A stretch of 64,000 nucleotides of DNA from Coptis chinensis (taxonomy: Eukaryota > Streptophyta > Magnoliopsida > Ranunculales > Ranunculaceae): contig CM027380.1 in assembly GCA_015680905.1 (NCBI GenBank), positions 33,162,001-33,226,000 of the forward strand, written 5' to 3'. The notes under the pieces were generated by a model. That model did no database searches. It was not told where the DNA came from and saw only the letters and a list, made by a program, of their open reading frames with translations. Every line of letters starts with the position of its first letter. Within the stretch, counting starts at the first letter, position 1. Made by a program: the position numbers and the translations under genes. This document shows, in pieces, positions 1-10,521 of the stretch.

Positions 1-657
1 TGTTAAACAAGGATACAAATTTTGCCGAGATTAGAAAAAAATTTAAAAATCTAACGATAAACTTACCTTTTCTTGAAGCGATTAAAAAGTTACCTCACCA
101 TGCTAAGTTTCTCAAAGAGTTGTGCACTACTAGGCGTAAGACAAAGATTCCTAAAGATGCCTTTTTAACTTAACAGTTTCCAACTTTAACGGAACACAAT
201 GGAATCGTTAAGTACAAGGACCCTGGTCGTCCTACTGTACAATGCACCTTAGGGGATACTCACACGACCACTGCTTTATTAGACCTTGGGGCGAGTGTTA
301 ACTTACTCCCTTATTATTTATATAAACAAATAGGTCTACAAAAAAATGCAACCTACAACAATGACGTTGCAATTAGCTGATAGGTCTATCAAGTATCCTA
401 AGGGTATAGTGGAAAACGTGCTAGTTAAGGTTCAGGATTTTTACTATCCTGCGGATTTTGTTATCCTCGATACAGAAATCGCTAACGACTCTGTTCCGAT
501 CATTTTAGGGCGCCCTTTCTTGGCAACTGCCAACGAACTTATAAACTGTCGTGATGGTTCGATGTCCTTATCCTTTGGCCATCTTTCCGTTGAGGTCAAT
601 GTTTTTAAAATAATCAAATAGTTTCCTGATACAAATATCAATGGAGAGGTTAGCATG
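1..657 (+). pseudogene. B0 gag-protease region (aspartic protease part)
   Basis: This fossil encodes the retropepsin-like region of the Athila lineage. Recognisable blocks are a hydrophobic catalytic segment ending in GASVNLLP (about 290-310), the QLADRSIKYPKG block (about 370-405) and the PIILGRPFLATAN block (about 495-530). The same blocks in the same order occur in B1 (17830-18490), B2 (50127-51086), C2 (25266-26219) and Athila A (about 33150-33500). It is broken. Family assignment is firm; activity is not expected. Confidence 0.85.
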
Positions 658-1350
658 ATCTTGAGCTTAGCTCATGATTATTTCAAAACCACGTTTCCGG
701 ATGACCAGATGCACAAATTCCTTTCCTTTGGAAGCTCCAACTTCGACAAGGACTCCTTGGACGTAGATGAAATTGAGGAAGATTTCCTTCAAATCTTTTG
801 CAACTCTTCCCTGCCACTTCGCGAGTCCCACCCTACCAACATCCATTTATCCCTTGACACTATGACGGAAGATAAATTTTTCACCCTCTATCCCAGTGAT
901 TCTTTGGACCCACCTATTGAGGAATGTCTGGCATATCTCAAGGCTTCTAATGATCTAGACCTGAGAGCTCTAGCTGACACTCATTCATCTTCCATCACCA
1001 ATTTTCCCCACATTCCACCTGTTTAAAGGAACCTGGAGTTTGCGTTTGACCCTCTTGTTTCTTCTGTGCTTAACGATTTTCTAAATCCTTTTAATACAGA
1101 AATAATTCCCAAAGGAAAGGCACTTGACACCTTCATTTTCAGAATTGAGACAGTACCCACATTCTCATTTTTTTTCCATTTGTTCCTTCTAAAACTTATC
1201 CATATCCAACATATCTTCCACAAACATCCATTTTCTCTCGATCATTCACTTGGACACTCTCTCATTCAATGATGAAGAAGAAGGTGCATGCGCGGTTACA
1301 TTAAAGATCTATCCGACTTCGCTTTCATTTTAATAAGTTGCGTCGTAGAG
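655..1350 (+). pseudogene. B0 post-protease segment
   Basis: This is the part of the polyprotein that follows protease. It is acidic at first (VDEIEEDFLQ), then has a conserved EECLAYLK block and a PPF/VQRNLEF-like block, then a Pro/Phe-rich tail. In autonomous Athila elements a comparable spacer leads into reverse transcriptase; here it leads into non-coding DNA. Equivalent segments are in B1 (18502-19246), B2 (49444-50184) and C1 (8915-9850). I know no enzymatic function for it. It is broken. Confidence 0.7.
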
Positions 1351-1359
1351 AATCTTGGT

Positions 1360-2480
1360 GCTTGATTCTGTTTGGGGGTGCATTCCATGTTATTTATTTA
1401 TGGAAAGACCCACAACTCTTTAGGTTGTTGATTATGGAAAACTGTAGGATATATATATATATATATATATATATCCAGTTATTTGTTAAAGTCTCGAGTA
1501 TCTAACTATAAACGGCTCATTTTGTTGTTTGGTGTACTTCCTTACAATTTCATATATTGGTAAGTGAACCATTCAGGTAGTCGAGCCCTCCCTATGGAGT
1601 GTGTGGCTGTACGTACCGGATCTTAAGTCCACGTTAAATATAATTCACGTTTTCCACTCTTGCATGTTTTCTCGGATTTTGAGTCATGTTCGTCTATGGT
1701 GTGAATTATGCATGTATTGCTTTCTTGTTTTTCTTATATTAAATATTTTTCATAAAAATGAAAAATTGTTAAAATCTTAAACATAGTAATTTAGAAAGTC
1801 TCGAGAATCTGACTTTAAAAGACCAACTTTTAAAACAAATTTTCAAACTTCATTGCCAAAAATTTGTTTGGGGGTAGGGTATTCATTTTTTCCATCCAAG
1901 ATTGTTCAACTTTCCATTTGTGTTGCTTAGGCCGCTTAATCGTATTTTGATTCGGGTTGACATTATCTATAAAATTAGAGTTCATTCGTTCGCATAATTT
2001 ATGTCATACACGCACTTCGAGGCATTTTCCATCTTCTTATATGTCACCCACGGATGGAATAAAGTGTTTTATGGATCATTGGCTTGGAAATTCTATCCTG
2101 ATCTTTTTCATAGCTCATTCGCAAAAATCGGACAGGTAACGAAGAGGCAAATTTAGTTTGAAATTGCATAAAAAATCGAAAAAAATTGAAAAATCAAATT
2201 GGGCTTGGGCCCAATCTCGCACGCACGTGCATCTCCTTCCTCCAAACGAAACAGAATCGCATTTTCTATTCCGCCACCGCCATTAACCAAACTTCAAACC
2301 CTAGTTCAAAAAATAAAAAAAAAAAAAAAAACTTAACTACATCTACGCCCAACATTTGAAACAACTCCAAATCTTCTCCAAACCTTTCCCACCGCCATCC
2401 CCAACATTTTCAACCACCCAAAACATTAAAAAAAAAAAATTGGAGCTGTCCGCGCCACCACCATCATTTTTCTAGTGAGG
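1360..2480 (+). other. B0 non-coding spacer with repeated G-run motifs and ORF X leader
   Basis: No credible protein is seen here. GTTTGGGGGT motifs lie at 1370-1380 and 1866-1875, and an (AT)n run lies at 1449-1474. An AAGTC...GACTT hairpin lies at about 1797-1816. The block at 1550-1640 around CCCTCCCTATGGAGTGTG is strongly conserved in B1 (19430-19500) and B2 (49310-49400, minus). From about 2210 the sequence is rich in C and A, with AAACCCTAG and A-runs, and resembles a plant 5' UTR leading into ORF X. The B2 copy keeps the same leader features. Confidence 0.6.
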
Positions 2481-2490
2481 TTGTTTCACA

Positions 2491-3700
2491 TTGTTTCCTA
2501 CACCATATACAAACCCTCAAATAAGTTCAAAACTTCCAATGGCTCTAAGACGAAGAATTTTGCCGAAACAAGCTTTTACTGCCGCCCGATTTACACCGTT
2601 TTATGGTGACGAGATGATTAGGAGGAATTGGAATAGGTTGTGGTACTCGACAGATGATTTTTACCACTCTGATTTAGTAGAACAATTTTATAAGAAGAGA
2701 GAGTTGGATGGACAGAAAATTTTCATGAAGGTTGCTGGGACGTAGAGAGAATTATCGAGAGAGAAGTTGGCTGAGATTGTAGGCATTACGCCTGCACGCC
2801 ACCTCGAAGGCACCATACAGGAATCCCAGTATACTGGAGTTCCTGCATTGATGAAAGACATTCTCATGGAGGGTCAATACAATACGAATTCTCATTATGC
2901 TCGACAGTCATCTCTGCGAACCAACTAACTAGCTATAGCTCAGTGGATTGGTAAGAACGTCATTGGGAAGGAGAAAGTAAGCGACATCGGTTTGACATGT
3001 CTGCACGTTATCTGGATATTGCAAAAGAAGAGGTATGAATTCTGTATCCTCCAGTTTTTAATAAATATGATTAGAGGAGTTGGGAAGAGTATTGCACCAT
3101 TTCCTACTTTAATTATGAAGATAATGTTGTCTTGGGGGGGCAAACCAAGAACTGAGAGGACTATGTTGAAATTGCATTCAAATGAAACTATTTATACGGA
3201 GTGCATCCAAAAGACTTGGATGTTGCCGGAGGATAAGGTGGTTGATTCGGATGAGAAAATGGAGGACATGACATGTTTGGATGAAGATGCCTTAGAGAGG
3301 TGTACGTCTAATTCAGAACGCATGTCAATGTTGCATACTGACGTGAGTTGCATTTATGTTATTTGTGAAGATATACGAGATAGGCAGATTAAAATTCAAA
3401 CGAAACAAAATACCCTTCAAACGAATTTTGAAGTGCTCAACAAGAGCCAGGCGGATCTCCATTATAACATGGAGACAGTCCTCCAATGTCAGGTTACGCA
3501 TTATACAGATATGATGGCAGAGATGGAAGCACAGCGCCTGTTCCGAGTAGAGATTCTATGACGCATGACACCCTTAGAGGGTTTTGTTTCAGATGAGTCT
3601 GAGAGGCATGAGCGTCGTCACCAGAGGACAGATGGCTCGGGCCCTTCTTAATCTCAGGCCCAATCTCCATCTTAGGGTCCAACTTCATCACGTGGCTAGG
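2491..3700 (+). pseudogene. B0 ORF X: plant retroelement-associated domain protein
   Basis: The first recognisable part reads DFYHSDLVEQFYKKRELDG followed by an F.KV segment and a block ending LAEIVGITP. This pattern (aromatic/FY block, short strand, then an L..I.G.. helix) is what I know from the 'putative plant transposon protein' domain often found downstream of pol in Athila-like elements. A later acidic, Gln-rich part (about 3230-3560) could form a coiled coil. B2 has a related ORF at about 47200-48310 (DFYHEDLVRRFYNTRELEG). No signal peptide or clear membrane segment is seen. It is broken. The domain assignment is by memory of the family. Confidence 0.5.
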
Positions 3701-4290
3701 TGTTTCAAAAAATTCGGTGTTTCGATGTTATTTAGTTGTTTTTATTGTTTTTATTAGTTCGGATATTAAGATTTTTGAATGCAGTAGTTAAATTTGAATT
3801 CGATAGTTAATTGTATTTGAATTTTAAATTTTAATATAATGTGGTCTTTCCAAATTGTGCATTGTTTTTATTATTAATCCCACATTCCCGAATTGTTTGG
3901 GGGTGGTATTACTATAGCATGATTTGTTATATGATCCTCCATTTTAGAAGTAGTTTTGGAGTGATGGTTGAGAATATTGATGATATGGGCATACCTATGA
4001 TTAGATGTTGTGATAGGATGAAATCTAAAAGAGTTTAGAAGTTACTATTCTATATTCAATCTAAAAGATATTTGGGTTGTTTTAGAATTATGGGTTGTTT
4101 CCGTTTTCGGTTTTGAAATTTTTTTGTTTTCGGCAATTGCCTTAAAGCTAATTGACAACTTCCCGATTCGTTTTGGAAACTTAAAACCTATATAAACTTC
4201 CTTCATTCTACACTCACAACCCACACTACACCTCACATTCATCTCTCACCTTTCACTCCCAACTTTTCCTTCTTCTTCCTTCTCACTTCT
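3700..4290 (+). other. B0 non-coding spacer between ORF X and ORF Y
   Basis: This stretch is AT-rich without a credible ORF. A GTTTGGGGGTGG motif lies at 3895-3906. From about 4200 it becomes a C/T-rich leader (CTTCATTC, CACTCACAAC, TTCTTCTTCC) leading to ORF Y. Confidence 0.55.
4189..4196 (+). promoter_or_regulatory. Internal TATA box upstream of ORF Y (B0)
   Basis: TATATAAA sits in the context AAACCTATATAAACTT. The same 16-base context is kept in B2 (minus, core at 46740-46747), although the surrounding DNA has diverged. It is followed by a pyrimidine-rich leader, as in plant genes. This suggests that ORF Y has its own promoter; no transcript is known. Confidence 0.5.
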
Positions 4291-4304
4291 GCATTTAGGC
4301 ACCT

Positions 4305-4578
4305 CGGAGCGCACCTGCGCCCCAGTGGAGCGCCACCTGCGCCCTAGGCACTACCAGTCAAAATTTCTTCAAAGCGCGACCCGCGCCCTATCAATCCCAA
4401 ACCTGACCGCGACCTGCGCCCAAAACACTGGAATTCTAGTTTTCCTCATGAGCGCGACCCGCGCCCATCCCAGGCAAAAAGTGAGCGCGCCCTGCGCTTA
4501 AGTGCCTAGAACTCGAAATTCACCAAGGCGCACCCCGCACCCTACCCAGGCATAGGTTGAGCGCACCCCGCGCCCTGA
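4305..4578 (+). repeat. GCGC-rich repeat array (8 copies) before ORF Y
   Basis: Eight copies of a pattern close to GCGCGACCCGCGCCC occur at roughly 30-45 bp spacing, starting near 4309, 4330, 4373, 4409, 4451, 4484, 4528 and 4560. The intervening sequence is not repetitive. Related GCGC-type motifs are seen at the equivalent place in B2 (about 46465-46600) and in the leaders of B1, B2, C1 and C2. Confidence 0.75.
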
Positions 4579-4608
4579 CCCCCGTGGGCACAAAAAATTC
4601 CAATTTTT

Positions 4609-5571
4609 GTGGGTTGTTCCAAGATCGTTGCAGCTGTTCCAATGAGTAGTTTGGTGATGACATCCCCTCGTATCATACCGGAACAGTCTTTTAAAGACTT
4701 GTTCCAAAGTGACACCTATGGTGCGTGGTTTCGCGAAGTGATCATTCTAACAGGCTGGGAGCCGCTATTGGTAAGTCCTGATGAACTTTATTCTCCCGCA
4801 CTTACAACTTATTTTTATGATAATTGTAAGTTCTTTGATAGACTAAATGGAGAACAAGTGTTCTCCATCACCATTGAGGATGAACCAATGAAAATTTCCA
4901 GGTTCTTGCTAGCCTTTGTTCTTGGACTTGCTATGCCCACTGAAATACAAGACTCATGGGCCTATTTGGTAGATAATATGTACATTGTATAACTATTAGG
5001 ATTTGCATGAGCATTACGGGGCAGGAATCTTTAGGATAGAGGACAAAGGGGATCATAACGTCACCCTTGGTAGCCTGTCTATGAACGTGGGCACTGTTAT
5101 GTTTTAGATCATGCTAAACATTAGAGGGGAATGGCGTTATTCTTCTGTGAAAGACGAAACTTGTGATATTTTTCTTGCTTTAGCTGGGGGACATACACTC
5201 TATGATATTTCCCAGACCCTAATGTCTAGTTTAGCCCGAGCCCATAGCAAGAGGCATAAGTACCTTCATATGCCTGTTTTAATTTGCCGTATTATGCTAT
5301 GTTTCTTCCCTATTTTTTGTGCCCGTTTCACGAATTGGATTGGGGTCGACATTGTGAGACCCACCAATTGTATTATTCGCTTGTTTTGTTCAATGACTTG
5401 GCAAGGGAGGAGGATACAACCTCATCAGGTTGCACCTTACACCCCATCCGACCAAGTGGCGCTTGACAGGTTAGCAATAGTAGACGATAAGTGGCGTGAA
5501 GTCTGGCAAATTACCATGGCGTGGCAGGATGCAAAGGAACCTCAGTTCTTTATAAATGAGGATGAGTAGGA
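4609..5571 (+). pseudogene. B0 ORF Y: second plant retroelement-associated domain protein
   Basis: The first half has a block reading SFKDLFQSDTYGAWFREVI, then GWEPLL, a Y...FYDN block, and a strand-helix block ending LLAFVLGL. The layout matches ORF X, so X and Y look like two copies of one domain. The second half contains LARAHSKRHKYLHMPV and a hydrophobic patch, then an acidic end. B2 has a clear homologue at 45560-46492 (minus). B1 has neither X nor Y. It is broken and its function is unknown. Confidence 0.5.
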
Positions 5572-5785
5572 TGACGCTTAAACGGGAGTTAAGGTTAGTT
5601 TTTATTTCAGTTAGTGTCTGCTTATGTCCCAAGCAATTTGATTCTTGTTAACCCCATAACGGGTGGAACTCTTATAGAGTTGCGTCAGTTTTTATTTTCT
5701 ATATTAGTATGTTTAACCTTGTTTTGCAGATGTTCTAGAATTTCACGCATTTCCATGGTATTTCTCTACCCTTTTTATTTAAATA

Positions 5786-5822
5786 CTTTGAGGACAAAGC
5801 ATGTTTCTTGTTTGGGGGGGAG
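5786..5822 (+). other. B0 internal AGGA hairpin plus G-run
   Basis: CTTTG (5786-5790), AGGA loop, CAAAG (5795-5799) can form a perfect 5-bp stem. It is followed 11 bases on by GTTTGGGGGGG (5810-5820). The same arrangement recurs at 19970 in B1, at 45307-45322 (minus) in B2 and at 37347-37362 in Athila A. It resembles a second, internal polypurine tract. Confidence 0.65.
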
Positions 5823-6599
5823 GGCATAGAAACACGTGTAATTAAGGCATCTGTTAGGATATAGATATGTATAGTATGCACTTTTTTCTAGTTAAAAAAA
5901 TCAAAAAATTTAAAAATATTAATAAAAAGTTTATGTTGTACACTTAGGAATATTGGTATTGATTTCTTTCTCTATGCTCTCAATAATCTAGAATAGTTAT
6001 AAAAAGTCTCACGTAGCTTTTGCATTAGAATAGTTTTTAGAAACTTAGGTTAATATGTAGCTAATAATCTTTGCATCTATCTATAAATAAGTTACATGAG
6101 TATCTATGATTGTTGGCAGTAAGTTTCTAAAATCTAGGCTAGAGTACTTATTCTACAAATCCTGTGAGAATATAGCCTAAAGTCTTATATAAGTACTTAT
6201 TCTACAAATCCTGTTTGATCGACTCCGACTTCCTTGTGTGTCATTGAGATTGTAAGATAAAGTGTGCTCCACTGCACACTGGAGTAGTGAAACTTGAGCG
6301 GAAAAATCAGAGTGGTTTTTGTCTTAACATTTATGTGAGGACCTACTTAAGGACGCTATTCCGAGTTTTCATAAATAGACCTGCTAGTGCATTTCATAGT
6401 ATTACTCATTGTATATATGTTTATTCGTAAATGATTGATTATTATGCATATATTAGCTTAGGTTTCAACTTGATTATTCTTTATTTATTGCTAGTGAGAT
6501 ATATAGATAATTGGGAGCATAAATAAGGAAACAATAGTTTTATTTATTAGTCGTTGTAGTATTGATGAAGTTTGTGAGTACCTTCACTGGAAAACTCTC
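5823..6599 (+). other. B0 3' non-coding region
   Basis: No ORF is seen. The sequence is shared with B1 (about 20220-21560) and B2 (43886-45280, minus), where longer forms exist, so it is a conserved non-coding part of the family. Confidence 0.6.
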
Positions 6600-6771
6600 A
6601 CGAGGCTATAACTCGTCCACTAGGGAATTCCTAGTGGTTTACGGCCTTGTTGCATATGGTCAATGCAATCGCACTCGGCGAAACGAGATTAGTTAGAACT
6701 CTATTTTTGGTCACTTATGCTAATTTCTCATATTTGCTTGAGGACAAGCAAAATACTGTTTGGGGGTGGTT
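6600..6771 (+). promoter_or_regulatory. B0 hairpin chain and polypurine tract
   Basis: Four potential stem-loops occur in order. ACGAG/CTCGT (6600-6616) is followed immediately by CCACTAGG/CCTAGTGG (6617-6637), then TTGCAT/ATGCAA (6650-6668), then TTTGCTTG-AGGA-CAAGCAAA (6733-6752). The polypurine run GTTTGGGGGTGG (6759-6770) ends at the LTR. All four positions are also pairable in Athila A with different bases in the third and fourth stems. Confidence 0.7.
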
Positions 6772-8271
6772 TGATAAAAGCCCAAAACCATAGTTTTAAC
6801 CCTTAACAATAATACTTTTAGACCAATTATGCGAGTAATAAATAAGAGTTAATGCTGATTACGTGATTTTATGTATTTCAGGCATTGAAGTCAATTATGT
6901 GCAGAAATGTGCCACTTTGGCGAGATAAAGGAGCAAGGGTTGGTTGCTAAGAAGTTCTGTGATTAAAGGCCAAGATTCAAGGAGAAAAAGCCTTTGTAAA
7001 GCCCGGTCAAAAGCTGAAAAGTCAAAGTCAACGCAGGCAGAAACAACACACAAAAAGTAGCATAATTTTCGAAGACCGTATCTTTGGACTCAGGCCTTGG
7101 AATTGGGTCTACCTTATGTCACAACAACCGGCTCGGAAAGAGCTTTCCAATAGTTCAAACCTTGACCCAATCAGAGGAGTATAAGTAGACTAAAAGTCTA
7201 TTGAAATCAAAGCCAGCTGAAAAGGGCCCTGTGGACTGAAGAAATTGGGCTTTGGGCTAGATTTTCTGGCCCAAAACATGGCTCCTTAGCCCATGCACGA
7301 AAATATGGATCTGGTCTCCTCCATTTCCACACACAAGACTTGACTCTTAAGGATCAATTAGGTTAGGTAGAAAGTAGCCATTAGAGATAGGTTTCTAGAT
7401 CTAGTTTTGAGTTTTGATTTCCATTAATTAGTTTTCATACCTTGTTTTAATTTAGTATTTTGAGTCAATTTTTATTTATTAATTATATTAATAAAGTAAT
7501 TTAGTTCTTGATAATATAGTTTCATTTCATTAATCATTGTAGTTTCGATTCCTAGATTTAGTTATTATCATTGTTAGTTTCAATCGATTCTTCCATAATT
7601 AGATTTCCATTTGAATTGAAATAAGTAAATTTACAATCTTTTATTGATGTCTTGCTTAATTTCATGGGGAAATGATAGCATAATGATTCTAGGCTAAACC
7701 TCCATTAGAGGGGGTTGAAGAAGCCTTGATAAAGCTTGATCTTTGTTAACTTTGAAATCGTCGTGATAATCTATTCAATTCTAGAAAGTAATTAGTTCAC
7801 CATGAGAATGGGTTTGGTTGCTTCACATGCTAGTTATTAATTGGTAGAGATTATCGTGTATAATTAGGGATTAGAAATACCATTTTGATATGCGAAAGCA
7901 TTGAAATTTGGATCACGACGAATCTTTGTTAGTTGATTAAGTCGAGTTAAGGTGGAATCAATCCCCCCTAATTCCTTACCATATAGTTAATTTAGAAATT
8001 CCGTAGTTTGAATTAGTGCATCTTGTTATTTGAATTCACATCGTAGTATAATTACACACCATTACTCTCATTAACTTTGGATAGACCGATAGTCGTAGAA
8101 AACTTTGGATGCTAAAGAACTAGGAGTGGAACGAATCTTTTACTCCACTCTATCTCGATAGATTCGAGAGTAGAAATCTTTGATAAATTAGTCTTCGAAA
8201 AGTTTTAGTTTTACTTGCATAACGAATATTCATCATTTATTCGTGAATAAACTATAATTTTCACTCTATCA
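6772..8271 (+). repeat. B0 3' LTR
   Basis: It starts TGATAAAAGCCC directly after the polypurine tract and ends CTATCA. It aligns by eye with both B1 LTRs through most of its length, including the conserved hairpin block at 7691-7729. It is more diverged from the B1 and B2 LTRs than the two B1 LTRs are from each other. Confidence 0.85.
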
Positions 8272-8914
8272 ATACGCTCACAAATCAAGCATGCATATAT
8301 TGTGGCTTCTATAGGATTAGCTTCCGAAATTCAGCAAAAATAGTAAAATTTCACGAAATTAAGGTACCTAATTATATTATGCATCAATATTTTGATATTT
8401 ATACATGCAAATTTAATATGTGAACGTACAATGTGATAAAATTAAATATACCACTCCCAAATAATTTGGGTGAAGGGGGTTCCTGAAATAATTCAATGAC
8501 ACAATTAAATTACTTAACTAACTAACCTAGACTTTACTGGAGTAAATATGACAGGCAAAGGGTGGCAAACAGTTTTGAAATGAAAGACCAAAATACACCA
8601 CCCCCAAACAAAATTTGAAAACACTTTTTAAGTTTGAAATTTTTGTTTGGCCTATACTCCAGAAATATGGTATTTTACAAAAAAAAAATGTATGGGTCTT
8701 TTAAAGTCAGATTCCCTAGACTTAATGTGGGGTCATTTTAAGTCAGATTCCCCAAGACTGTGCACACCCCCAAACAAGCGAGAAACTGGGGTGGCACAAG
8801 ATGGATAATGCGTAGTTAACTATAAACTAATAGTCGAAAGAGTTGGGGGTCTAGCCATAAAAACATGATACTAAATGCACCCCCAAACATAATGAAGTGG
8901 TATAATTAGAAGTA
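8272..8914 (-). other. C1 3' non-coding region
   Basis: No ORF is seen. On the minus strand there are G-run motifs at 8598-8609, 8763-8775 and 8877-8888, and a weaker one near 8452-8470. Two copies of the AAGTC/GACTT hairpin block lie at about 8698-8720 and 8735-8762. The region near 8540-8660 matches B1 19690-19860 in inverse orientation. Confidence 0.6.
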
Positions 8915-10410
8915 TTAATATTGAAGAATGAATGAAAACTTATGCAACCCATCAAAGAACATATGCAAATCATCATGTTGTAGTTGTTTTAAAGAGTTAG
9001 AATGACTCAAAAGATGAACTAGTGATACTTTAGGTGAGAAAGGAATGGAGAATGGATCCTGATGTCTTTCATAAGGCTGAGATAATGAAAAATAAGACAA
9101 AATAGGTTTCTCACTACACTCAATCAAAGCTTGGCTCTCAACTACATAAATGGTGTTCTCATGGGTTGGTGTTCTAGGCAAAAACTCTTCAGCTTGACGG
9201 TTGAAAAAATTATAGAGGATCTCTGAGGCAAAATGTTCTAGTGTAACTTTAAGGTTCCTTTGAAATGGTGGAGGAATGGATGGCTTAGTAATGGTAGATG
9301 GTTGGATTTTAGGAGGTTGTAACTCAGTTGGATGGTGGTGGGTTGGTGGTTCATCAGTTGGTGGATCGTCACACGCTCTTAGAAACTCATCAAATTCCTT
9401 ATCTAGGTTATTCACATCCACATAATTGTCGTATTCATCTGCATCTTTGAGAAATTCATCTATCTCGTCCATTATGAGATTGACTCCATCTGCCAAACTT
9501 AATTGAGATTCACATTGCACTAAAGAAGTTACTTCCTTTAATTCTTGCACATGAACTTGTTCATGCCTTAGATTATAGTTGTTAATTTCTATTTCCTCAC
9601 TCTCATCTTCTAAAATAATATAAGGTTCCTCAATGGCATCGTTTGAATTTATTGAGTGGTCATCCAAAACAAGTCCTAAAGAGTCGTCTTCAAGATTTTC
9701 CTCATCCAGGTATGGTGTGGAGTCAATACAATGGTTAATAGGAGGGTCATGGGAAGGTAATGGTTCATGAAATTTAGGGTAGGTCTCAACTAGGTCGAAT
9801 GGTTTGGTTATGAGAATAGGTTGTTCTACTTGTGTGTCGATCTCTGGCAAAGTTGAAAGTTCTGTGTTAGGTTAAGGGATCATGAAAATCATCTAGGCTA
9901 GATTTTGAAGCATAGTTTGGGTGATGGCATTTTGTTCCCTAATTGAGTTTGCTAGTTGTTCATTAAATGTTTGTTCTGAGTCAGTCTTTTGTTCCCTAAA
10001 TATGTTTGTTGAGTCGGCTACTAGTTGGGAAATTTGGTGTGGGAAGGGTGGCGAACTAGATGGGTGGTTGGTTTCTGGCATGGTGGAAAGGTATGGCATA
10101 GGTGAGGTTAGCATCAATCTTGTCCGTTCTAGGTTCTGAAGTATTATTTTGTTTTGGGCCATTATTTTCTCAAATGTTATTAGCGGAGGGGAAGCTTGGT
10201 TGTGTAGTTCTGGTTGGTATGGTGTTTGATAGTCATAGTTATTGGCGTTTGAGTGACTCTGGTTGATTTTGTACTGTGCTGGGTTAGGTTGAGGCTAAAT
10301 GGATGGTTGATTGTTATTGGTGGAACTCTATGAATAGTTTGGATGACTAGAAAACTCTTAATTGTATGGGTTACTATGAAAGTTTGAAAATAATTGAGGC
10401 TCATAATTGT
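8915..10410 (-). pseudogene. C1 gag tail and post-protease segment
   Basis: Near 10440-10500 a CX2CX4HX4C zinc knuckle can be read (CSCCGSPYHWASQC). It is followed on the minus strand by a Gln/Asn-rich gag tail (to 9893) and a long acidic segment at 9850-8915. The segment carries DEIDEFLKDADEYD, NNLDKEFDEFLRACDDPP and PPPFQRNL, all shared with C2 (25121-25380) and partly with B. No reverse transcriptase or integrase is seen. It is broken. Confidence 0.7.
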
Positions 10411-10521
10411 AATTACATCTTATAGTTGGCCCAAACTCTTGGTATGATGGGCACTGAGAAGCCCAATGGTAAGGACTACCACAGCATGAACATGGTGAAG
10501 GGTTTGCATAATAACTACATG

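Larger units (their letters stand above)
1..8271 (+). mobile_element. B0: gag-protease Athila-related LTR element, left end outside window
   Basis: The window opens inside this element. In order it shows the end of a gag-protease region, a post-protease segment, ORF X, a GC-rich repeat block, ORF Y, a structured 3' non-coding region, a polypurine tract and a 3' LTR. Its protease and downstream segments match B1 and B2 closely. No reverse transcriptase or integrase lies between protease and LTR. The bases after the LTR are ATACG (8272-8276); the matching left duplication is outside the window. It is broken in many places and looks older than B2. Because the sequence right of it is C1-type non-coding DNA, it probably inserted into C1. 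Confidence 0.85.

Noticed and set aside
4305-4578. CRISPR-like array
   Set aside because: The units are short, imperfect and GC palindromic, with no associated genes, and the host is a plant.
2491-5571. ORF X or Y as an envelope gene
   Set aside because: The position after protease invites it, but no signal peptide, furin-like site or convincing membrane anchor is visible, and the sequence resembles an intracellular plant-specific domain.
5786-5822. Hairpin plus T/G-run as an intrinsic terminator
   Set aside because: This is plant nuclear DNA; bacterial-type terminators do not apply, and the run is G-rich, not U-rich.
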